Source: Alistipes sp.
GTDB lineage: Bacteria > Bacteroidota > Bacteroidia > Bacteroidales > Rikenellaceae
Reading direction: 5' to 3'
Length of the DNA stretch: 5,116 bases
NCBI GenBank assembly: GCA_017561105.1
Contig: JAFZDR010000225.1
Span: forward strand, 1 to 5,116
In this document: positions 1 to 5,116 of the stretch, piece by piece
How positions within the stretch are numbered: position 1 is the first letter of the stretch
Layout of the letters: each line of letters opens with the position of its first letter
Notes under the pieces: generated by a model
Databases searched by the model: none
Seen by the model: the letters and a program-made list of their open reading frames with translations, nothing else
Told to the model about the DNA's origin: nothing
Translations under genes and position numbers: made by a program

Positions 1-1511
1 CCTGCAATACCCGCAATCATTGGGCGATAGAGCGGAGTAGTGTCGATATCCTCGTACTTGATAGTGCCGTAGTTGTGGCAATTCTTAATAGTAGTCTTTG
101 TAAAATTGTTGTCAGCTACGGTCAAGAACGATGCGTGGCCTACAATACCGCCAAACTCAGGGGTAAGGGTTGAAGTACAAGTTGCGCCAACCTTATTGAG
201 CTGCTGAACGGTGATGTTTACTCGGTTTACACAGCCCGAAATATCCACACCTGCAGCATCACCGAGCAGACCGCCATAGCGGAAGAAGTTGGCAGTCGAG
301 TACGAAGCCTCAAGCTCGTAGTCCGGGTTATTAACGAGGAGATTACCGCTTGCCGAGCAGTTGGTCATCTTACCTGGGGTCTCGCCGATAGCAAGAATCT
401 TACAAGCGATAGCTCCATAGGCTGCAACGTTATTCGAACAGAGGTCTACATCTACCAACTTCACATTTTTAATCTCAGATGTTGTAGAACCGAACAACGG
501 AGCGTTCAAACCCTTAATCTCGAACTCGCCACCGTCGAAAGTGAAACCGTCAAAGCCCTCGATTGGAGTCCAATCGTAACCAGTCATATCGATATTTGCG
601 GTTACCTTTGCCGACTTTGTAGGATTCATTGCAAAGCGGATAAGAGTCTCCTTGCTGTCGATGATATACTCGGCCGAGTCGTCAACATTCTCCTCGAATG
701 CGAACTCTGCGAACTCGCGAACAACACCCGCCTTGATAGCCTTGTCGCCCGCAGTCTTGAACAGAACCGACATCTGCTCGCCAGTAGTTGTGGTAAGAAT
801 AGCCTCGATGGTGCCATACTCGCCAGCAGGGACAACCACATAGATTGGTGTCGCCTCAGCTCCAAGGGTTAAACCCTCGCCAAACGATACTGTAACTGTA
901 TCCGAAGTAGAGCCCTCCTGAGCAGTCAACGCACCGGTTGCGCAGTTCACATCGTAAGTACCCGCAATTGCACCATTCTGCGCCTTGACAACAATCTGCG
1001 AGAGGGTTTCCTCACCCTTTACAGCGAAGCGGAGCACACCAGTGAGGTGGTGCAAAGCGGGAGCAGAGCCCTCCTCTGCATAGCCATACATAGCAGCTGC
1101 CTTGCCGTCGATATTGCCCGCCTTGTACTCCTGAGTTGCAGGGAATACTACAGGATAGCAACCCTCAGCCACCGCCACAACACCTTCAGCAGGCGCAGGG
1201 TAGATAACATTGTACGGATAAGTCAATGTGCCGTTAAGGGTAAATGTAGCAGCTGCAGCACCCACAGCCTCGGCAGGAGCTTCATTCGATACTACCCCAT
1301 TAACTGCGATCTTGTCGCCCTCGCTCCAGTAGAGCGGGTAGAGGTCGCCCACCTTCTCACCGAGCTGAGTACGCGACTCCTCCAACGAAAGGACGATTTC
1401 GGTCTGAGCTCCGTTCAGCTGAACGCCAAGGTCTTCGGTCGCATCTGTGGTACACGCAAAACCTGCGAATAACACAGCAACCGCTACGAAAAGTTTAGTC
1501 AAATTTTTCAT
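1..1511 (-). CDS. Surface lipoprotein: fimbrillin-like N-terminal domain plus GLUG-type beta-helix (3' end outside window)
   Basis: The gene reads leftwards from ATG at 1511 and stays open to the window edge: 503 whole codons, C-terminus missing. Residues 1-19 are a short signal peptide (MKN, then a hydrophobic run ending AGFA), followed by Cys20 and an acidic stretch (TTDATED), as in Bacteroidetes surface lipoproteins. Residues about 35-270 resemble Bacteroidales fimbrillin-like (Mfa/FimB-type) beta domains: an SRTQLGEK segment, then YWSEGDKIAV (61-70), then a second half with LTGVLRFAVKG (156-166). After the hinge AGVVREF (261-267) comes a beta-helix: WTPIEG (314-319), IKGLNAPLFG (332-341), then GLUG-like units with RYGGLLG, FGGIVG and the Cys motifs NCSASG, GCVNR, NCHNYG. 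It is the paralogue of the large gene to its right. The start is favoured by the signal peptide and by a promoter 32 bases upstream. The likely role is adhesion or surface structure; no ligand can be named. Confidence 0.9.
   Translation of the reverse strand, partial: MKNLTKLFVAVAVLFAGFACTTDATEDLGVQLNGAQTEIVLSLEESRTQLGEKVGDLYPLYWSEGDKIAVNGVVSNEAPAEAVGAAAATFTLNGTLTYPYNVIYPAPAEGVVAVAEGCYPVVFPATQEYKAGNIDGKAAAMYGYAEEGSAPALHHLTGVLRFAVKGEETLSQIVVKAQNGAIAGTYDVNCATGALTAQEGSTSDTVTVSFGEGLTLGAEATPIYVVVPAGEYGTIEAILTTTTGEQMSVLFKTAGDKAIKAGVVREFAEFAFEENVDDSAEYIIDSKETLIRFAMNPTKSAKVTANIDMTGYDWTPIEGFDGFTFDGGEFEIKGLNAPLFGSTTSEIKNVKLVDVDLCSNNVAAYGAIACKILAIGETPGKMTNCSASGNLLVNNPDYELEASYSTANFFRYGGLLGDAAGVDISGCVNRVNITVQQLNKVGATCTSTLTPEFGGIVGHASFLTVADNNFTKTTIKNCHNYGTIKYEDIDTTPLYRPMIAGIA
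1452..1511 (-). other. Lipoprotein signal peptide with lipobox Cys20
   Basis: Residues 1-20 have a positively charged start (Lys2, Lys6), a hydrophobic core (LFVAVAVLFAG) and Cys20 preceded by G-F-A. The -3 residue is Gly, not the textbook Leu, but Bacteroidetes lipoboxes are loose. The acidic residues just after the Cys (D23, E26, D27) fit a signal for export to the outer surface, which is an inference. Confidence 0.75.
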
Positions 1512-1542
1512 ATAAGTAAATTTTAGGTAAATTCTATCTACG

Positions 1543-1574
1543 CAAATTTAGTAATTATTTACTAATAATGCAAA
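1543..1574 (-). promoter_or_regulatory. Bacteroidetes-type promoter of the left-hand lipoprotein gene
   Basis: On the minus strand a TTTG (1574-1571) is followed by exactly 20 bases and then TAAATTTG (1550-1543). This matches the known Bacteroidetes housekeeping promoter form, TTTG at -33 and TAnnTTTG at -7 with a spacer of about 19-21 bases. Transcription should begin near 1536-1538, giving a short AT-rich leader of about 25 bases before ATG 1511, with no clear Shine-Dalgarno sequence. The -33 box uses the last T bases of the terminator of the preceding unit. Confidence 0.72.
1548..1565. promoter_or_regulatory. Perfect 7-bp inverted repeat in the promoter spacer, possible operator
   Basis: TTAGTAA and TTACTAA (1548-1554 and 1559-1565) are perfect inverted arms around a 4-base centre. 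The site sits in the spacer and overlaps the first bases of the -7 box of the promoter for ATG 1511, a usual place for a repressor site. It is very AT-rich, so chance in an AT-rich intergenic stretch is a real alternative. No regulator gene is in the window. Confidence 0.4.
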
Positions 1575-1602
1575 AAAATCGGGCAAGTTTCCTCGCCCGA
1601 TT
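1572..1602 (-). terminator. Rho-independent terminator of the large repeat gene and small peptide unit
   Basis: On the minus strand AATCGGGCGAG and CTTGCCCGATT form an 11-bp stem with one G-U pair around a GAAA tetraloop. A run of seven Ts follows, two of them in the stem. It lies 45 bases past the stop of the small peptide gene. Read on the plus strand the hairpin is followed by a mixed sequence, so it works for the minus strand only. Confidence 0.93.
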
Positions 1603-1612
1603 CTCTATTTTC

Positions 1613-1639
1613 GGCTAATGGCTAATGGCTAATGGCTAA
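1613..1639. repeat. Heptanucleotide tandem repeat, GGCTAAT x3 plus a partial copy
   Basis: Three exact copies of GGCTAAT (1613-1619, 1620-1626, 1627-1633) are followed by a partial copy GGCTAA and a degenerate AAGCTAAT. On the transcribed strand it reads ATTAGCC repeated. It sits in the 3' untranslated stretch between the small peptide stop and the terminator. Copy-number change by slippage is plausible, but here it would alter neither a reading frame nor a promoter spacer. Confidence 0.9.
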
Positions 1640-1646
1640 AAGCTAA

Positions 1647-1763
1647 TTAGTAAACCAACTCGTCGCTCTCACCTCCGAAACCGGGAAGGAGTACGCTGTC
1701 ACCGTAGCCGCCCTCGACAGCCACCTCGAAAATCTCAAATTCAGGTCTTAAGTAATTTTTCAT
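1647..1763 (-). CDS. Small acidic peptide, 38 residues, MKNYLRPEFE type
   Basis: An intact ORF runs from ATG 1763 to TAA 1647. The product starts MKNYLRPEFEIFEVAVEGG and ends LPGFGGESDELVY. It has 8 acidic and 2 basic residues, no signal peptide and no membrane segment. Short proteins that begin M-K-[KN]-Y-x-[KR]-P-E and carry a Gly-rich LPGFG-like tail are, from general knowledge, common in Bacteroidales next to surface-protein genes and are usually called hypothetical; their function is unknown to me. It starts 20 bases after the tandem stops of the large repeat gene, in another frame, and precedes the terminator, so it should be co-transcribed with that gene. The leader shows no strong Shine-Dalgarno sequence, which is normal in this phylum. 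It could be a chance ORF, but the N-terminal pattern and position argue against that. Confidence 0.72.
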   Translation of the reverse strand: MKNYLRPEFEIFEVAVEGGYGDSVLLPGFGGESDELVY

Positions 1764-1786
1764 ATCTGTAGCTATTCTTGGGGTTA

Positions 1787-4700
1787 TTATTCAACTGAAG
1801 GTTTTGCGGTGAGAACCGAACATCCGTCGTAGTTCTCGGTGCCGGTCCAATCGGTTGCCTCACCACTACCATAAATAAAGTTCTGGAAGTTCGATTCGTT
1901 GAGCGTCTCAACCTTATACTCCTCATCTTCGACATTGTACTCGCCTACGAGTGTACCGCCAACCTTGCAGTTTGTTGCAAGAACGGTTGCGCTGCGAGCG
2001 CCACCCATAATGTGACCTACTCCTGTATATTTCAAAACAGTGCCACTCTCATCAATCTGGAACGCCTTGATGCTGCAGTACGACTCAGCATTCGCAAAGC
2101 TCATACTTGTATTACCTACAATACCTCCTACATATGCTGTGCTTGATGCGCCATAAGATCCGCTTACATCGAGATCGCCGGTGTTGATAAATTTGATATT
2201 CTCCGATACGGTAGCACCATTACCCAATATCGGGAAGATACCTCCTACGCGCAAATCGGTTGTAGCACCTCCGGTGACAATAATCTTACCTGTGTTGATA
2301 ACCTTAACTTCGCCTTCGCCGTCTGCCAACAACGACCCGGATTCGCCCAAGTGACCAATGCCGCCAATATAAGCAGATGCAGTAGCATTTTTACCGCCAA
2401 CGGTTATGTCACCTGTATTCTTGAACGAACCCTTGATTGTAATCGAAGCCTGAGCCATATCGGCAATACCACCCGAAACCTTGAAGTTACCGCTTGAGCG
2501 TGCACTACTCATACCGTTCATTATGAATTTACCCGCATTGAAGCAATCCTCCAATACTACCGGGCCTGCATTCTCCTGACGAGGATAGAAGCCCGAGCAA
2601 CGGAATGCATTTGCACTCTTGAATGTCTCGGTAAACTCAATGTTGCCATAGTTACCGCAACGAATCATTGTACGTGCGCTTGTCGAAGATGTGATGATAT
2701 CGAACATGCCACCGACAAAGGTGTCAGAGCCCTTGTCAGAGCCAGTGATATCTGGATCGCCAACATAACCCGAAATGGTCATATTACCATAGTTGTAGAC
2801 ATCTGTCCAAGTCTTGCCAGGGTTGGTTTGGGCTGCCGAAATACCGCCAATGTGCATTGTGCTACTTGTGCTACCCGACATATTGATTGCACCGTAGTTA
2901 GCGCACGATGTGAGGTTGTTATCAGGGTCGTAAACGAGTCCCGAGATGTACAAACGAGTTGCATTTGTAGTCTTACCCGAGAATGTGATAACACCCTTGG
3001 TTGGATCGTCTGCAGAACCGTTAATAAGATTGTCACCATGACCGGTTGTGCGGTAGCCGATGCCCGACAAGAAGAGTTTCTTTGTAGTTCCCGTGACGGT
3101 GATATTACCCAAATTCTGCATATCCGAGCAGGTGTGAGTCTTCGCATCAGTATCCACTACTGACGAGCCGATACAGCCACCGAGGATTGTATCTCCTGCT
3201 GTCGAAGTACCTGCGAAAAGGATATTACCGCGGTTGCGATAGATTTTATCTGTGTATGCCGTTGATCCGTGTGCCTGCGCACGTGCAACGCAACCACCAA
3301 TGTAGCAAGCTGTACCGATTGTAGCATCCTCGGTTACGGTGATCGAGCCGTCGAACTCTACCACGTTTGTGCCCTTGTAGCAGAGACCGATTACACCTCC
3401 TGCGTGGAGTCCGCCATTGAGCTGACCGCTGATGATGATGTCCGCCTTGCTTCTGTCGGTTGTCTGGCCCGCATAGGTCAAACCGATATTTCCGCCCACC
3501 ATCACCTCGCAGCCGAATGTTCCCGAGATTGTGATGTCGCCATCCGAAACAACACTGCCACTCTCTTTGAGGTCGGTACTGAGGTAGCCTACAATGCCGG
3601 CAACGCGAAATTGCGAAATGGTCTTGGTGCTCAACTCTGTAACAGTTGCAGAAACCTCGATATCGCCGTGGTTCTCACCACCATAAATACCACCCTCGGT
3701 CTTGTAACCAACAATACCTGCGATTACATACGAACCATCCTTGTAGTCATTGTCGGCAGTTGCACGTTTGCCATTTGTATTCAAATTGCCCGATATGGTA
3801 ATCTTGCCATAGTTCTTATCGTAGTACAGAGCTGCCTGAGCGTATCCTGCAATACCACCAACTCGGAAGGTGTTTGCTACTCCCTCAGGACGGCTTATGC
3901 CAACATTGATAGGGGCATTATTGGTACAGCCCTCGATGCGATAGCCAATCTTGTTTTTGGTGTCGGCGTAGATGTTGTAAGCTACGACACCTCCAACATC
4001 AATAGTTCCACTCGCCAATGATCCCTCTGCCAAATTAACGGTGCCAAAGTTGTGGCAATTGTACATTGCACAGCTGTTTGAACGACCAATAACACCTCCA
4101 ACATTTAAGTTACCATGTGAGTGACCGCCATTAGCCCACTCAATTACACCATAGTTTGTACAATCTCTGAACACAGCTTTGGTTATCTCACTCGAAGCAT
4201 AGCCGAGGACACCTGCAATATATGTATTTTCAGTGTCAAGACCTACCGAAACCTTACCCTTATTCACACAGTTTGTAATGTGTACGCCTGTATTGTTACT
4301 AGCACTTGCACCGGCAACACCACCAACGTAAGTTGTTGGATATTTTGTTGCAGTAGTAGGGTTAGCGCAAGAGATATCTGCGTTGTTTGAACAGTTGTAA
4401 ATGTTTGAGTAAACGACAGTTGCATCGCTCTTTGTGAACTCTTGAGCCATACCTACAACACCTCCTGCAACCAGGTTGCAAGACTCGGTCTGACCATTGC
4501 CGAAGCCCTTGAGTACGGTCACGCTTGTGTAGTTGTGACACGAGTCGAACTCTACACCCTTTGCGTATGCCACAAGACCCGCATAGCGGAACTGCATAGC
4601 GCCTGCAACACCGAGCAAATTCTCATTCTTCACGGTAACCTTACCCGACGACGAACAATTCTTCACGGTTGGAAGAATTGTGTCGGTAGCTGTGATGCAC

Positions 4701-5116
4701 TCAGCCAATCCACCGACGTTAATCTTGTCGAAAGACTCGATATTTACATCCTTGAGGTGCAAGCCCTTGAACGATGCGCTTGTAGTGCCGAAGAGCGGAG
4801 CTGTCAAGCCCTTAATTGCGTAGCCGTTACCGTTGATTGTGCCGGCATAGCCCTCGATTGGAGTCCAAGCCTCGCCCGAGAGGTCAACATCTGCAACAAA
4901 CAATACATCCTTCTCCAAAGTTGCTGCCTGAGCTGCGAACTCCTTCAAGGTTGCCACATCCTTAACCACAAACACCGAAGTATTTGGTGTATAGACGATT
5001 GCGTTCGAGAACTCACGCACATTACCTGCTGTGAGAGGCTTCTCGTCGCCGGCCTTAACGGTTGCGTACATAACACCGCCATCCTCGTCGTACAAAGTGA
5101 CATAGAGCTCGTTGTA
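1787..5116 (-). CDS. Giant GLUG-repeat beta-helix surface protein (5' end outside window)
   Basis: The frame is open from the right edge to TAA at 1789-1787, with a second in-frame TAA directly after: 1109 residues seen. No start lies in the window; a TTG at 5095 is internal, because the frame continues upstream. Visible residues 1-36 match residues 232-267 of the left-hand lipoprotein, including the hinge AGNVREF, so roughly 230 residues with signal peptide and fimbrillin-like domain probably lie outside. Then come WTPIEG (84-89), IKGLTAPLFG (101-110) and about 23 degenerate units of 33-50 residues. Each has a [VI]GG[VI]xG-like strand, a turn often reading N-x-G, and an I-x-[VI]-S-G-like strand, as in the GLUG family of beta-helices. 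Residues from about 1031 form a C-terminal cap ending NYDGCSVLTAKPSVE. No sorting domain or membrane anchor is seen at the C-terminus, fitting N-terminal lipid anchoring. A surface adhesin role is inferred; no catalytic motif is visible. Confidence 0.9.
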   Translation of the reverse strand, partial: YNELYVTLYDEDGGVMYATVKAGDEKPLTAGNVREFSNAIVYTPNTSVFVVKDVATLKEFAAQAATLEKDVLFVADVDLSGEAWTPIEGYAGTINGNGYAIKGLTAPLFGTTSASFKGLHLKDVNIESFDKINVGGLAECITATDTILPTVKNCSSSGKVTVKNENLLGVAGAMQFRYAGLVAYAKGVEFDSCHNYTSVTVLKGFGNGQTESCNLVAGGVVGMAQEFTKSDATVVYSNIYNCSNNADISCANPTTATKYPTTYVGGVAGASASNNTGVHITNCVNKGKVSVGLDTENTYIAGVLGYASSEITKAVFRDCTNYGVIEWANGGHSHGNLNVGGVIGRSNSCAMYNCHNFGTVNLAEGSLASGTIDVGGVVAYNIYADTKNKIGYRIEGCTNNAPINVGISRPEGVANTFRVGGIAGYAQAALYYDKNYGKITISGNLNTNGKRATADNDYKDGSYVIAGIVGYKTEGGIYGGENHGDIEVSATVTELSTKTISQFRVAGIVGYLSTDLKESGSVVSDGDITISGTFGCEVMVGGNIGLTYAGQTTDRSKADIIISGQLNGGLHAGGVIGLCYKGTNVVEFDGSITVTEDATIGTACYIGGCVARAQAHGSTAYTDKIYRNRGNILFAGTSTAGDTILGGCIGSSVVDTDAKTHTCSDMQNLGNITVTGTTKKLFLSGIGYRTTGHGDNLINGSADDPTKGVITFSGKTTNATRLYISGLVYDPDNNLTSCANYGAINMSGSTSSTMHIGGISAAQTNPGKTWTDVYNYGNMTISGYVGDPDITGSDKGSDTFVGGMFDIITSSTSARTMIRCGNYGNIEFTETFKSANAFRCSGFYPRQENAGPVVLEDCFNAGKFIMNGMSSARSSGNFKVSGGIADMAQASITIKGSFKNTGDITVGGKNATASAYIGGIGHLGESGSLLADGEGEVKVINTGKIIVTGGATTDLRVGGIFPILGNGATVSENIKFINTGDLDVSGSYGASSTAYVGGIVGNTSMSFANAESYCSIKAFQIDESGTVLKYTGVGHIMGGARSATVLATNCKVGGTLVGEYNVEDEEYKVETLNESNFQNFIYGSGEATDWTGTENYDGCSVLTAKPSVE
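1790..2026 (-). other. C-terminal cap of the GLUG-repeat protein
   Basis: The last 79 residues leave the regular repeat pattern. They contain TGVGHIMGG, NCKVGGTLVG, an acidic linker (VEDEEYKVE), LNESNFQNFIYGSG and NYDGCSVLTAKP. I recall similar YG.G...NYDGCSVLT-type endings in other Bacteroidales GLUG proteins, where they probably close the helix. This supports the stop at 1787 as the natural end and not a truncation. Confidence 0.55.
2030..4720 (-). repeat. Protein repeat array, about 23 GLUG-like beta-helix units
   Basis: The units start at [YFRHNDT]-[VI]-[GA]-G motifs, for example NVGGLA, TYVGGVAG, NVGGVIG, RVGGIAG, YVIAGIVG, HAGGVIG, YIGGCV, HIGGIS, FVGGMF, YIGGIG, RVGGIF and YVGGIVG. 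On the plus strand they show as recurring 'acaccgcca' or 'acacctcc' blocks. The DNA is diverged between units, so this is an old expansion and not a recent near-identical tandem array. Boundaries are approximate. Confidence 0.8.

Noticed and set aside
1047..1472. A 141-codon plus-strand open frame.
   Set aside because: It lies entirely antisense to the fimbrillin-like domain of the left-hand lipoprotein and shows no promoter, domain or sensible composition.
1613..1650. Short direct repeats as a possible CRISPR array.
   Set aside because: The units are 7 bases and directly adjacent, with no spacers and no cas genes.
1647..1700. LPGFGG in the small peptide as a sortase-like LPxTG signal.
   Set aside because: The Thr is missing, no hydrophobic segment or basic tail follows, and there is no export signal. 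Bacteroidales do not usually anchor proteins this way.
1787..1900. A type IX secretion C-terminal sorting domain on the large protein.
   Set aside because: The C-terminus is a GLUG-type cap ending TAKPSVE, with none of the usual sorting-domain pattern; lipid anchoring at the missing N-terminus is more likely.
1741..1935. A 64-codon minus-strand frame spanning the end of the large gene.
   Set aside because: It is an out-of-frame shadow with an Arg-rich product; the large gene's frame and the 38-residue peptide explain this stretch better.
2779..3163. Two overlapping open frames of about 110-120 codons, one on each strand.
   Set aside because: Both are shadows of the GLUG-repeat reading frame, with low-complexity, Arg- or Cys-rich products.
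3269..4021. A 250-codon plus-strand open frame.
   Set aside because: It is antisense to the repeat gene, rich in Cys and Thr from the mirrored GG/N codons, has no recognisable domain, and the opposite strand holds a clear repeat protein.

Overview
The window looks like a piece of a Bacteroidales chromosome, most likely a gut Rikenellaceae/Alistipes-type organism. The evidence is: surface lipoproteins with fimbrillin-like and GLUG-type repeat domains, AT-rich leaders without clear Shine-Dalgarno sequences, a promoter of the Bacteroidetes form TTTG-N20-TAnnTTTG, and a short 'MKNYLRPEFE...' peptide of a kind common in this order. The genus is a guess from protein style. No housekeeping gene is present to confirm it.

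Everything real is on the minus strand, read from right to left. (1) From the right edge to 1787 runs the 3' 1109 codons of a very large beta-helix protein. It has a short remnant of an N-terminal domain, about 23 degenerate GLUG-like repeats and a C-terminal cap, and it ends in two TAA stops. (2) Twenty bases after the second stop begins a 38-residue acidic peptide gene (1763-1647), almost certainly on the same transcript. (3) A heptanucleotide tandem repeat (1613-1639) and a strong intrinsic terminator (1572-1602) close that unit. (4) A Bacteroidetes-type promoter starts inside the terminator's T-run and carries a perfect 7-bp inverted repeat in its spacer. (5) It drives a second lipoprotein gene starting at 1511 and running off the left edge. 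This one has a lipobox cysteine at residue 20, a fimbrillin-like domain and the first GLUG-like repeats.

The two large proteins are paralogues. The right-hand protein from its first visible residue matches the left-hand one from about residue 232, through a shared hinge, a WTPIEG...IKGL.APLFG block and the first Cys-containing repeats. This is therefore a tandem array of at least two long surface lipoproteins, probably adhesins or cell-surface structural proteins. No enzyme, transporter, RNA gene, CRISPR array or mobile element is visible. The most interesting points are the terminator-promoter-operator overlap between the paralogues, the small conserved-looking peptide between them, and the two-zone structure of the long beta-helix.
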